From the IMG/VR virus record IMGVR_UViG_3300046170_000274, positions 1 through 64,000 of that record: a stretch of DNA of 64,000 bases. One strand, 5' to 3'. Shown here piece by piece: positions 28,259-39,200 of the stretch. The notes under the pieces are model-generated. The model was not told the origin of the DNA and did no database searches. It worked only from the letters and a program-made list of their open reading frames with translations. This stretch comes from a virus. Within the stretch, counting starts at the first letter, position 1. Every line of letters begins with the position of its first letter. Both the position numbers and the translations under genes were made by a program.

Positions 28259-28987
28259 ATGGCATCATCTTTTTCAACAAACTCAAAATTAGAACTTGTA
28301 ACCACTGGTGAAAAAGCCGGTCTTTGGGGTACAATTACTAATACAAACTTACAAATATTAGAACAATTATCTACAGGTTATTTATCATCTGCACAACTTG
28401 CAAGTGGTGATCTTACTTTAGCACTAGACAATGGTGCTACTTCTAATGGTAAAAATTTATATATAAAACTAACAGGTACACTTGGTGCAAACAGAAATGT
28501 AACAATACCTGATAGCGCTGAAAGAGTTATTATATTTGAAGATGCAACAACAAGAGGAACATCTACTCTATATACAATAACAGTTAAAACTGTTTCAGGA
28601 TCCGGGGTCGTATTACCTATAGGATCAACATCACTAGTATATTCAGATGGTACAAATGTTAGTCTTGGAATAAGACAAAAAGGTTATGTAACATTAAACT
28701 CTTCAACAATTACTGCATATACTGCAGTCGATGGTGATCAAATTTTAGCTAATACAACAGCTAACCCAATCACTGTAACACTACCTGCATCACCTGCAAC
28801 AGGTTCTGAAGTTACATTTGTAGATGCTAGAGGAACTTTTAATAATAACAACTTGATTATAAATAGAAACAGTCAACCAATTAACTCAGGTACATCTAAT
28901 TTAACTTTAAGCACGGCAGGTCAAGCTTTTTCATTAGTGTATGTGGATTCAACAAGAGGTTGGGCATATAAAACCAACACGGCGTAA
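28259..28987 (+). CDS. Tail fibre-like protein
   Basis: 242 residues. The N-terminus LVTTGEKAGLWGTITNTNLQ, then ILEQ, is a pattern often seen in marine-phage fibres; the body is beta-rich with a terminal domain around TFVDARGTFNNNNLIINRNS. Precedes the nozzle-like gene. Confidence 0.6.
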   Translation: MASSFSTNSKLELVTTGEKAGLWGTITNTNLQILEQLSTGYLSSAQLASGDLTLALDNGATSNGKNLYIKLTGTLGANRNVTIPDSAERVIIFEDATTRGTSTLYTITVKTVSGSGVVLPIGSTSLVYSDGTNVSLGIRQKGYVTLNSSTITAYTAVDGDQILANTTANPITVTLPASPATGSEVTFVDARGTFNNNNLIINRNSQPINSGTSNLTLSTAGQAFSLVYVDSTRGWAYKTNTA

Positions 28988-28999
28988 GGAGCACGGACC

Positions 29000-31207
29000 A
29001 TGGCCCTTATTGATTTTAAAGTACTACCAGGGATTGACAAACAAGACACAACATCTGGAGCAGAAAACAGATGGGTTGATTCTGACAACACAAGATTTAG
29101 ATATGGTCTACCAGAAAAAGTAGGTGGTTGGTCATCTTTAATTTCAGATAGTATTGTAGGTGTTGCAAGACGTGAGTTTGCTTTTGTAGATTTAGAAGGT
29201 AACCGTTATGTTGCAATAGGAACTGATAAATTTTTACTTTTATATTTTGAAGGTCAAATATTTGACATCACACCTATAAAAACACCATTATCTTCATCAA
29301 CAATAGCAACAGTAGATAGTTCCGCAGTCTGTACAGTTACAACTACCTCAACACATGGGTTTGAACCTGGAGATATTGTTTTGTTTGATAGTGTGACTTT
29401 ACCAGGTGGAACTGGATATAGTGCATCTGACTTTGAAGATAAATTATTTCAAGTTATATCTACACCTACTTCAGTAACATTTACAATTACACAAAGCAGT
29501 AATGCTAGCGGCACAGTATCTACAGGTGGTAGTATATCTGTAATACCTTATGAACAAGTTGGTCCGGCTGCACAATCTTATGGTTATGGTTTTGGTATTG
29601 GACAATATGGTGGAACAGTACCGGGTGCACAACAAACTACTTTAAATGGTGGATTAGATGCGGACACTGCAGGTACAGGTGGATCAGGGACTGTTATTAA
29701 CGTTACATCAAACACAGGTTTTCCAACAGCAGGAACTATAGCTGTAGGAAATGAATTAATAACTTACACTGGAAAAGGTACAAACACTTTAACAGGTATT
29801 ACTAGAGGAGCTTTTGGAACTGCAACTACGGGTACTTCAAATGGTCAAGCTCACTCAACAGGTGCAACTGTTACAGATGCATCAAGCTTTACAGGTTTTG
29901 GAAGTGCTGTACAAGCTTCTGAAGTAACCCTAGAACCAGGTCTTTGGAGTCTCAGTAATTTTGGTCAGGTGTTAGTTGCAACCATTGCAAATGGTAAAAC
30001 TTTTACATGGAATGCAGGAGCAGCATCACCCTTAACTGTTAGAGCATCAACAAGCACATCTGGTTTCTCAACCTCAAATAATCCAACTGCAACCAGGGTT
30101 ACGTTAGTTTCACCTACAACACGTCACTTAATTCATTTAGGTACAGAAACAACTATTGGAGATACATCTAGCCAAGATGATATGTTTATAAGATTTTCTG
30201 ATCAAGAAAATATAAACGATTATACACCAACAGCTATTAATTCCGCTGGATCACAAAGACTACAAGATGGAACAAAAATTATAGGTTCGTTAAAAGCAAA
30301 AGAAACAATTTTAGTTTGGACTGATAATGCATTGTATACTATGAAATTTATTGGTGCACCTTTTACATTTGGGTTTGAACAAGTTGGTACTAACTGTGGA
30401 TTGATTGGTAAGAATGCAGCTGTAGAAATAGATGGTGTTGCATTTTGGATGAGCACAAATGGTTTTTTTATGTTTGATGGTACGGTTAAATCTTTACCAT
30501 GTAGTGTTGAAGACTATGTTTACGATCAAGCAGATACCACAAAAGGTCAACAAATAGCAGCAGGTATTAATAACTTATTTACAGAAGTTGTTTGGTATTA
30601 TCCTTCAACTAGTTCTGATTACAATGATCAGTATGTTGCATTTAATTATGGTGAACCTATGAGAGGTGGTGTTTGGTATATTGGAACAGAAGCTAGAACT
30701 TCTTGGATTGATGCAAGTGTATATCAAAAACCAATAGCAACTAAATATAACTCATCTTCTAATGGAACTTTTCCTGAAGTTATAGGTCAAGATGGTTTAG
30801 GTCAAACACAATTATTTGAACATGAGGTAGGCACAGATCAAGTTAATCAAGACGGAAGTACAACAACGGTTACATCTTTTGTAAAATCATATGACTTTGA
30901 TATACAATCAAGACAACAAGGTACAGAAGGTATTTCAGGAGATATATTTTTAGCCATGAGAAGATTTGTACCAGACTTTAAAAATTTACAAGGAAACGCT
31001 AAAGTAACACTAGCTGTTAAAAGATATCCTCAACAATCAGATACAACAACGGCCTTAAGTCCCTTTACAATTAACTCTAGCACTGATAAAAAGGATACTA
31101 GAGCCAGAGGAAGATTTGTTAACATTAAGATAGAAAACACTGATGTTAGTGAGTCTTGGCGTTTTGGCACATTACGAATTGACATACAACCAGACGGACG
31201 TAGATAA
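29000..31207 (+). CDS. Tail nozzle protein (P22 gp10 / T7 gp12-like)
   Basis: 735 residues, uninterrupted. Starts LIDFKVLPGIDKQDTTSGAE, NRWVDSDNTRFRYGLPEKVG, GW: the P22 gp10-type stabilisation/nozzle start. It continues as beta-propeller-like repeats with inserted Ig-like segments (THGFEPGDIVLF; GNELITYTGKGTNTLTGITR). It would form the tube end below the adaptor. AAGGAG near the start. Confidence 0.65.
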   Translation: MALIDFKVLPGIDKQDTTSGAENRWVDSDNTRFRYGLPEKVGGWSSLISDSIVGVARREFAFVDLEGNRYVAIGTDKFLLLYFEGQIFDITPIKTPLSSSTIATVDSSAVCTVTTTSTHGFEPGDIVLFDSVTLPGGTGYSASDFEDKLFQVISTPTSVTFTITQSSNASGTVSTGGSISVIPYEQVGPAAQSYGYGFGIGQYGGTVPGAQQTTLNGGLDADTAGTGGSGTVINVTSNTGFPTAGTIAVGNELITYTGKGTNTLTGITRGAFGTATTGTSNGQAHSTGATVTDASSFTGFGSAVQASEVTLEPGLWSLSNFGQVLVATIANGKTFTWNAGAASPLTVRASTSTSGFSTSNNPTATRVTLVSPTTRHLIHLGTETTIGDTSSQDDMFIRFSDQENINDYTPTAINSAGSQRLQDGTKIIGSLKAKETILVWTDNALYTMKFIGAPFTFGFEQVGTNCGLIGKNAAVEIDGVAFWMSTNGFFMFDGTVKSLPCSVEDYVYDQADTTKGQQIAAGINNLFTEVVWYYPSTSSDYNDQYVAFNYGEPMRGGVWYIGTEARTSWIDASVYQKPIATKYNSSSNGTFPEVIGQDGLGQTQLFEHEVGTDQVNQDGSTTTVTSFVKSYDFDIQSRQQGTEGISGDIFLAMRRFVPDFKNLQGNAKVTLAVKRYPQQSDTTTALSPFTINSSTDKKDTRARGRFVNIKIENTDVSESWRFGTLRIDIQPDGRR

Positions 31208-32298
31208 TGGCAGTTAGATATCCAGACATAAATGATCCAAGAATACCTGAGCTAATACCTAATCAAAGACTTATAGATATTAGAGAACAATTTGGTGTTC
31301 CAGGTGAATTTTTATTAGATGATTATAATCAGTATTATACAAACATGAATGATAATCAACCTATTGAAAAAATAGATGATGGTGTTTCTCCTGATTTTAA
31401 AGAATATATTATGGCTGGTGGTGGAAGTGGAGGTGGTGGAGGTGTAACTCCTGAATTATTAGGAAGTCAAGATGGTGCAATTGGTTATGTTAGACCTCTT
31501 GATTCAAAAGATGGTATAACATCTTTACAAAATTCTATGACTGGTTCTTTTGATATAACTCCAGTGACAAAAGAAGAATTTGAAAAAAACAGAGCACTTA
31601 ATTCTAGATTTATAGATTACAATGATTATTTTCAAAAAACTGTTGCTGATGGGCAGTTTTCTTTTCCAAAAGAAAAAACAGGTATTTTACAAAACATAAA
31701 AGATGGTGGTAGTAAATTTTTAGACTTTATAAAAAAAGGTGGAGTTATAGGTAATATGGTATCAGAATTTTTACCTGAACAAGATCCAAGATCAATCTTT
31801 ATGAGAAATTATTATGGTGGTAAAGATAGTAGTAATTTGACTAGTTCTGGTTCTATAGCATCTGGTTTAATGAAAGGTTACAACCCTGTATCAGGTGGTG
31901 GTTTATATACACTAACAGGTGGTAGATATGGAGATGAACCTACATATGGTTTACAAAATGCTTATGACAGAAGAATAGATACTATTAGAAAAACTTTAGC
32001 TAAACAAGCCAATGATATTGCAACAGGTAAAAGAACAAAACCAGTTTCAGAAGTTTTAAGAGAACGAATAGAAAAACTAAGAGAAGAAAAAGCAAGAGAA
32101 GCAGAAGCTTTTCGAGAAACACAAAGACAAGCAGAAGCAGATAGAATTAGAAATACATATCAACAACAGCAGCAACAAATAAGAGATTCAGGGGGCTATG
32201 CAGAAGATGGTGGAGGTGGTCCTAGACGAGGTGCTTCAGATATACCTGATAGAAATAGAGGTAGTTATGCTACCGATGATACAGCGAGTTTTTTCTAA
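31207..32298 (+). CDS. Virion protein of unknown function
   Basis: 363 residues with a Gly-rich linker (AGGGSGGGGG), a hydrophobic patch (GGVIGNMVSEFLPEQDPRSI), a charged coiled coil (REEKAREAEAFRETQRQAEA) and a Gln run, then a disordered tail. Starts on the previous stop. Likely a minor tail or internal protein. Confidence 0.5.
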   Translation: MAVRYPDINDPRIPELIPNQRLIDIREQFGVPGEFLLDDYNQYYTNMNDNQPIEKIDDGVSPDFKEYIMAGGGSGGGGGVTPELLGSQDGAIGYVRPLDSKDGITSLQNSMTGSFDITPVTKEEFEKNRALNSRFIDYNDYFQKTVADGQFSFPKEKTGILQNIKDGGSKFLDFIKKGGVIGNMVSEFLPEQDPRSIFMRNYYGGKDSSNLTSSGSIASGLMKGYNPVSGGGLYTLTGGRYGDEPTYGLQNAYDRRIDTIRKTLAKQANDIATGKRTKPVSEVLRERIEKLREEKAREAEAFRETQRQAEADRIRNTYQQQQQQIRDSGGYAEDGGGGPRRGASDIPDRNRGSYATDDTASFF

Positions 32299-32462
32299 TG
32301 GCAAAAGTAGTAGTAAGATTACCAGAACCAAAAGAAGAGTATGACTTTTCTAACCAAAAACAAATTAACAGAGCAATTGCTTTGATTGTAGAACAATTAA
32401 ATTCTACATTTTTAAACGAACAAAAACAAGATCAAGAAAGGTTTGCGTGGTTTAATGGCTAA
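32298..32462 (+). CDS. Small protein, 54 residues
   Basis: ATG overlaps the previous TAA. MAKVVVRLPEPKEEYDFSNQ, then a helical part (QINRAIALIVEQLNSTF) ending FAWFNG. Similar short proteins occur before tail genes in marine phages. The stop overlaps the next start. Unknown. Confidence 0.55.
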   Translation: MAKVVVRLPEPKEEYDFSNQKQINRAIALIVEQLNSTFLNEQKQDQERFAWFNG

Positions 32463-32793
32463 CATATATAAAAATGCAAAAGTAGATTTAACTACTAACA
32501 CAGTTACAACTGTGTATACTTGTCCATCAAATTCTAGATCTATTTTAAAGTCTATGTATGTATCAGAAGATAGTGGAAATGCAGATACAATTACAGTAAA
32601 ATTATTTGCTGGAGATCCAGCAAGTGCAGATTCTTTTAGCTTATATAATGTAAAATCTATTGATGCTAATGCAACAGAACAATTAATAACAGAACCCATT
32701 GTAATGATGGAAAACGAAGTATTGCAAGTAACAGCAGCTACAGCAAATAGGTTGCATGTTACATTGTCTATGCTAGAAATAAACAGGGATTAA
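32455..32793 (+). CDS. Small structural protein
   Basis: 112 residues from ATG 32455 (MANIYKNAKVDLTTNTVTTV); this start is preferred over one 12 bases upstream because it overlaps the preceding stop. A beta-rich sandwich-like protein, acidic. Likely tail-associated. Confidence 0.55.
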   Translation: MANIYKNAKVDLTTNTVTTVYTCPSNSRSILKSMYVSEDSGNADTITVKLFAGDPASADSFSLYNVKSIDANATEQLITEPIVMMENEVLQVTAATANRLHVTLSMLEINRD

Positions 32794-32795
32794 AT

Positions 32796-33042
32796 ATGTC
32801 ATTTATAGAAACAGAAGCTTCAGTAAGATACGAAATAGTTAATGGTAAAAAGGTTATGATTATCACACCTAAAAGTGAAGTTACCTTTAACTAATATAAG
32901 AACAGGTCAAGAATATATGTCAGATGCAGAATCGGATGCTGATGTAAATAACCCTGAAACAGATACTAAAAGAGAAGACATACGTAGAGATGTTAAAATA
33001 ACAGTAGAAGAATTTAACTTAGGAGCAGGTTCTGAGTTGTAA
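32796..33042 (+). CDS. Small protein (one frameshift)
   Basis: MSFIETEASVRYEIVNGKKV, then the frame is lost near 32880; one base over it continues PLTNIRTGQEYMSDAESDAD to FNLGAGSEL. One ~81-residue protein is probably intended. Unknown function. Confidence 0.45.
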
Positions 33043-33070
33043 AACTCAAGCTTGTTAGATATAATAAATT

Positions 33071-34298
33071 ATGGCAATTTCAAGAATGCAAGAACCCAGA
33101 CAGAATTACGGACTAGGAAGCTTTGTAAAGAAAGTTACAAAAAAAATAACTAAACCTTTTACAAAAGTTGCTAGTAAAATTGTACCAAAAGAAATAGCAG
33201 GTATTATGAGAGTTGCTGCACCTTTTTTACCACCAGGATACAGAGAAGCTGCATACTTGTTAGGTACAGCAAAACAAACAGGTAGAATTAGTCCAATGGA
33301 TTTAGCCTTAGCTGCAGCACCTACGTTTTTTAATAAAACGCAAATGGGTCAAGGTATCAAAACTAAAGTAGGTAATTTTACATTACCGGGTATGGATAAA
33401 AATTTAGGTGAAATGGCTGTAGGTACTATAAAAAATGTTGGAGGTAGTAAAGATGCTACAAAAGGTTTTTTTGGTACAGGGGGCGAGTTTAATTTATTAA
33501 AAGGTTCTATGTTAACAAAACCTGATGGTAGTTTAAGTTTTTCAAAAGCAGCAGGAATAGGGACTGGTTTATTATCTTTAATACAATCTGCTAGCACACC
33601 AGAAGAAGCAGGAAATGCTTTAGCATCTTCAACAGGAAATTCTGATGATTATCAAAGAGGTTATGATATGTTTAATACGTTAAATACAGATGCTTTTAAA
33701 ATAGATGATCAGTATGTACAACACAGCAGCTAACGGTGGTTTAATGAGAACTAACTATGCAATGGGTAGTGATGATGAACCAAAACCATTACCTAATGAC
33801 CCTACAGAACCGGTCAATCCTTTTAGACCAAAACCAATAGGTCCTTTTCCATCTAAAATGGCTGACATGAAAAGTTACAGTGATTACTATAAAAATTTAG
33901 ATCTAGAAAAAGCTAAAGAAATGTTTATAGAATTTAATGGAAGAGAACCTATAGACATGCAAGAACTATTACAGTTTTTTAAAGTAAAACAACAAGCTGC
34001 AGATGGTGGTTTAATGAGAAGTAATTATGCTCTTGGATCAATGCCCACGAAACAAGAAAGTGGTCTAGGAGGGCTTCCAATTGAGGCAGATATGAGGTAT
34101 ACTGGTGGCTTCATGCCATATGGTGCAGTTGAAAAAGCCGATGACGTGCCTGCTAGATTAAGCAAAAATGAATTCGTATTTACCGCAGATGCTGTAAGAG
34201 CAGCAGGTGGTGGTAGTGTACAACAAGGTGCTAAAAAAATGTATGACGCTATGAAAAAATTAGAACAACAACCTGAAGCAAAAGGAGCAATGGCATAA
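33071..34298 (+). CDS. Internal virion-like protein with GG motifs (one frameshift)
   Basis: The first part starts MAISRMQEPRQNYGLGSFVK with a basic N-terminus and hydrophobic helix (IMRVAAPFLPPGYREAAYLL). The frame shifts near 33715, then NTAANGGLMRTNYAMG and, ~90 residues later, AADGGLMRSNYALG form two copies of the GG motif. The end ADDVPARLSKNEFVFTADAV, then RAAGGG, resembles a domain of phage tail/internal proteins. ~408 residues intended. Confidence 0.55.
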
Positions 34299-35171
34299 TG
34301 GCTGAAGAAATAATTAATAAAACGATAACCACAGCACCCGATTATTTACAACCGGGTATAGAAAAATATTTAGAAGGTGCAACATTACAAGCTGGTCAAA
34401 GAATGGATACCTCCAAGTTTGCACCAGGTGTTGCAGGCATAGGTTCACTACAACAACAAGCACAACAATTAGCAGCAACTCAAGCAGGACTTGGTACTTT
34501 ACAATTTGATCCAAACACAGGAACAGTTTCTGGTGTTCAAGGTCAAGGTGTTGCAGGGTATCAACCTTTTTTACAAGGAGCAGCTGCAATGAGTGGTCCA
34601 CAAGCTTATCAACAATTTGAATCTCCTTATCAACAAGCAGTAAGAGATGCTACACTACAACAATTTGATCAACAAGCAGCAGCTAGACAACAACAAATAA
34701 GTGATCAAGCTGTAGCTGCAGGTGCATTTGGTGGTGGACGTGAAGGAGTACAACAAGCACAATATCAAAACAAATCTGATATGGATAGAGCTTTACTTGC
34801 AGCACAATTAAATCAAGCTGGATTTAGTCAAGCTAATCAATTAGCTGCACAAGGATTTGGTCAACAATCACAATTAGCACAACTACAACCTCAACTAGCT
34901 CAACAAGGTATTGGTTTAGCTCAAGGTTTAGGACAACAAGATTTTGGATACAGACAAGCAGTAATGGATACAGGGTCAACAAGCAAACAGAATGGCAGCG
35001 TATGAACCTATCGAAAGACTTGCGAGATTTGGTCAAGGTCTAACTGGTGTCGGAGGCGGATTAGGTTCTGTTCAAACAACTTATGGAACACCTCCTCCTC
35101 AACAAAGTCCAATGGCAGGAGCGCTACAAGCAGGAATAGGAGCATTTACATTAGGTAAATTGTTTAGTTAA
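34298..35171 (+). CDS. Gln-rich internal virion-like protein (one frameshift)
   Basis: MAEEIINKTITTAPDYLQPG, a Gln/Ala-rich helical body (LQQQAQQLAATQAG; AAGAFGGGREGVQQAQYQNK). The frame shifts near 34975 and continues RMAAYEPIERLARFGQGLTG to FTLGKLFS. ~290 residues. The AFGGGRE element recurs in putative internal virion proteins of marine phages. Confidence 0.55.
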
Positions 35172-36220
35172 TGAATTATAAAGTAATGCAAAGACCGATG
35201 TTTAAACTAGGAGGCAAGGCTGCTTCTCAAGGTACAGGTATTACATCTGGTTTAGATGAGAAAGTAAATTACTCTATTGGTGGTGGAGTTATTCAAGGAC
35301 AAAACATGGGTGCAAGAGAAGGTTTTAAAGATCCTGAATATACTTACGACTCTCTTTTAAAGAGAGCTATAGGTAAGATAGAAAAAAGAGATGCAGCTAT
35401 GGATGGTATGGATAATTTAATTAACATGCAAGCTTTACAACAAGCATCAAATGTTTTGGCAGGAGAAACATCGAACAATCCATTAGACATACTAGTTAAT
35501 TTTGCAAAACAAGGTACATCAATTGCACTACCTGCATTGTCAGCTAAAAAAAAATTAGAACTTAAAAGACTAGATCCCTCAACTGATTTAGCTTTAGCTA
35601 AAGCGTTTAAACCAACTTCAGGAGGTTTTTCTACAAAATTAAAATCACAAGCTGCATTAAAAGGAATACAAGCAGACATTAATAAATTAAGAGGTATGAT
35701 AACAGAAGAGACAACTGATAAAGAAAGAGAATTTATTGAAAGTCAAATAAATGAATTAAGAGAACAAAAAAGAATTTTCTTAAGTGGAAATCCTTATTTA
35801 GAAGCTATAAAATTATATTATCAATTTGATATTAGAGGTCAATCAGGAGCTGATCCAAGACCAGAAGATATAGAAAAATATTTAAAATACACAGGTGGTG
35901 GTAACGCAATGGGTGGAACTCCTAATAGAGTAGATAGACAAATGGGATCACCTATGATGGGTGAACAACCTATGGCACAACCACAACAAATGGCAGCACA
36001 ACAAGACGTTGCTATGGAAACACAGCAAGATTCAGGTAACAAAGTATATGCAATGTTAAGATCTAGATTACCACAAGAAATTTCAGATGAAGTTGTTCAA
36101 CTTATATCTTATAATAAAGAAGCATTTGCAGATTTTGCAAGCATCAAAAATCAAGAAGACGTATCATCATTTAATGACAAATACGGAGTTCAGTTAGTCA
36201 TAGATGTGGCTACCGTTTAA
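35171..36220 (+). CDS. Virion protein with GGG-QxMG motif
   Basis: 349 residues. The N-terminal motif GGGVIQGQNMGAREGFKDPE is a clear relative of the one in the 4481 gene. Then a hydrophobic region (LVNFAKQGTSIALPALSAKK), a coiled coil (~residues 165-200) and a Met/Gln-rich linker (MGEQPMAQPQQMAAQQ). Probably part of the ejected protein set. Confidence 0.5.
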   Translation: MNYKVMQRPMFKLGGKAASQGTGITSGLDEKVNYSIGGGVIQGQNMGAREGFKDPEYTYDSLLKRAIGKIEKRDAAMDGMDNLINMQALQQASNVLAGETSNNPLDILVNFAKQGTSIALPALSAKKKLELKRLDPSTDLALAKAFKPTSGGFSTKLKSQAALKGIQADINKLRGMITEETTDKEREFIESQINELREQKRIFLSGNPYLEAIKLYYQFDIRGQSGADPRPEDIEKYLKYTGGGNAMGGTPNRVDRQMGSPMMGEQPMAQPQQMAAQQDVAMETQQDSGNKVYAMLRSRLPQEISDEVVQLISYNKEAFADFASIKNQEDVSSFNDKYGVQLVIDVATV

Positions 36221-36228
36221 GGAGGCCC

Positions 36229-39200
36229 ATGGCAAGAGACGAAACAACAATACAACCATTTTTAAAAAACGCTTTAGAAAAAGCACCTGAAGATAGAAGT
36301 TTTTTTGAAAAACTTGGAGTAAGTATTTATGGTCCTGGTATTGAAGCAAGAGAAGATGCAAATAAACCAGCCGCTATATTAGATGATAATTACAAAGATT
36401 TTGTAGAAGAGCTACCTGCAGAAGTTCAAATAGATGTAGATAGATATTTAAACATATTTAGAAATGATCCAACACCTGTAATAGAATTTTTAGATGAGTA
36501 CAAAAAAGAAGGGTATTCAGAATATTTTAAAGACAGTAAAAATTTTTCAGACATAGCTGATAAGAAAGACATGGGTAGGTACGCAGACTTTAACATGATG
36601 GGTGCTGGAGCTTATGATGCATTGTATAGAAAAGATGATGCAGGAGACAAAGCTAGAAAAAAAGTTATGGAGTCTAAATTAGTTCAAGCATCTCTTGGAC
36701 CTGGACATGGTATATATACAGCAGCTAGAGGTACAGCAGAACTAGTAGCTTCACTATCAGATTTATATTTAGATACAGAAACATTAGACAATGTGCAAAG
36801 AGCATTACCTGAGATAGATCTTGATGAAGTTTATGGTAATGAAGCTGGAGGTGTAGCAAAATTTACATCTATTCTTACACAGTATGGTACAGGTTTTGCA
36901 CTTGCACAAAAAATTGCAAAGAAAGTAATTGGTAAAGCAGTCAGTACTAAACTTGCACAAAAGACAGCAAAAAATTTAGCTAAAACAAAAGCAGGGAGAA
37001 GCAGGAGTTAACCTTGCAAAGTTTGGTGGCTATTGGGTATTACCAGGATTTGCAGCAGATACAGCAGTGTCAGCTACAGGACAAAGAAGTGTTGGGGATG
37101 TATTTGGTGATGAAGAAGGAAATTTTTTAGAAAAAGCTTTAGCAAATTCTAAACTTGAAAGTTTAGAAGGTATCAAAGATCCAAAAGAATATGCAGCTGC
37201 AGTATTAAGAAACAAATTAAAATTTGGTGCAGAAGGTACAGCGTTTTTAGGAGCATTAACTTTAGTAGGACCTACATTTAAAGGTGCATCTAAAGTAGTT
37301 GGACTTGCATCAACAGAAGTAGTTGGACCTGTGTTAACAGGTACATCTAAATTACTTGCTAGTGAAAAATCTGGATTACCACAAACACTTAGATTTTTAT
37401 CAGAAAACATAGACAAAGGACTTACAAAAGCAGGTATACCTAGATCAGATCTTTGGAAGTTTTCAGAGTATGGTTTAAATATAAAAACATCTATACTAAG
37501 AGGTATAGATCAGTTTAGTCAAAACTTTAAATCAGGTGGTCCTTTTAATGTTCAAACTAGAAATGAACTTAAAAAATTAGATGGTTTAAATAAATCAGCT
37601 AAAAAATCTACTGATATATTTATGAAAGATTTAGATAGACAAATGTATAAGTTAGCTGAAGCTGGTTTTGGTGATATACTTTTTAATTCTACTACAGCTA
37701 CAAACGCATTAAGACAATGGGGTAAAGTTTTAGAATATATGAAAGGTAATATAAAATTAAACAGATTACCAGATCTCTTACAGTCATCTTCATTTGCAAT
37801 TAGAAAATTAATTGATGACTACTCAACAGAGTTATCTCCAATACTAAAAGGTATGAATGTTAAAGATGATCTTGTTAAAAACATGGGTAGATATTTACAT
37901 ACATCTTATGAAATATTTAAAAACAAGTAAATACAGAGCAGATAAAGAAACCTATCAAGGAGCTATAAATTATTTTGTTAAACTACTTAAATCTTTTGAT
38001 AGTAAAATTTTACCATCGGATGCAAAACTACAAGGCAACAGCTTTAGTAAATAGGTTACTAGCAATTGGTAGAGCTGAAGGGATCAACTCCTGCAGCTAG
38101 ATTAAAAGCAATAGCTAATGCTTCAATGGAATTAAACATACCTAAAACTACTTTTAATAAATTTTTTAGTGACGAAAAAATATTACCAGATGCTGTTGCA
38201 AAATTAATGGGAAGAGTAGATGATCCTAAACAAATTATAATGGATACTATTGTTGAAATGGCTCACACAGTAAGTAGTGCTAAAGCATACAAAGAAATAG
38301 CTGAGTTTGGTATGGATAAATTTATATTTAGAAACAGGAAGAGAGTATTTAGATTTTGCAAGAAAAAATGGGTATTCAATCTCCAAGAGATTTAGTTCCA
38401 ATAAAAGTTGCTAAACCATATAATTTAGATTTACAGAAAAATATTTACAGTGGGTAAAGAAGAAATGTTAACTTTACCAGAAATAGCAAAAGCCATGAAA
38501 GATAATACACTGATCATGGACCAGTTATTAAAAGTACCTTTTATGAAATCTGCACTTGCAATTAAAGCAGGAGTACAGATGAACAAAACAGTATTATCAG
38601 TAATGACACAAATGCGTAACATTACAACTGCTGCTATGTTTGCAACAGCTAATGGACACATAGGTAAAGGTGCAAGTGTTGCAGATAATTTTAGAATATT
38701 GTTTGATGACTTTACTGGTAAAAACAAAGATCCCTCAAAAATTAAAAGAAGTATTACAAGAGGCATTAGAAAATGGTGCACTAGACTCATCTACAATTGC
38801 ACAAGAATTAGAACAATTAATACCAGAACTTATGGGTCCTTCTAAAGTAGCTGGAACTACAATTAGCTCAAGGTAAAACATCTGATCAAATTATAGAACA
38901 GTTGTTTACAAAAAAAGGTGCATTAGGAAAAGTTGTTAACAAAGCAATTGAGTCATATCAATTAGGAGATAACTTATGGAAATTGTTTGGTTACAACTAT
39001 GTTAAATCACAATTAAAACCTGCATTAAAAAATTTAGATGAAGTTAAAGATTATTTTAGAGATGTATATAAATATGAATTTAAACCTGTAAGAGCAGATG
39101 GTACAAAGAAAACTTTAGATGATGCATTAAAAGAAATAGCAGGTATTGAAATAAGAGATACTTATCCAAACTATTCTATGATTCCAACTATAGTTCAAAA

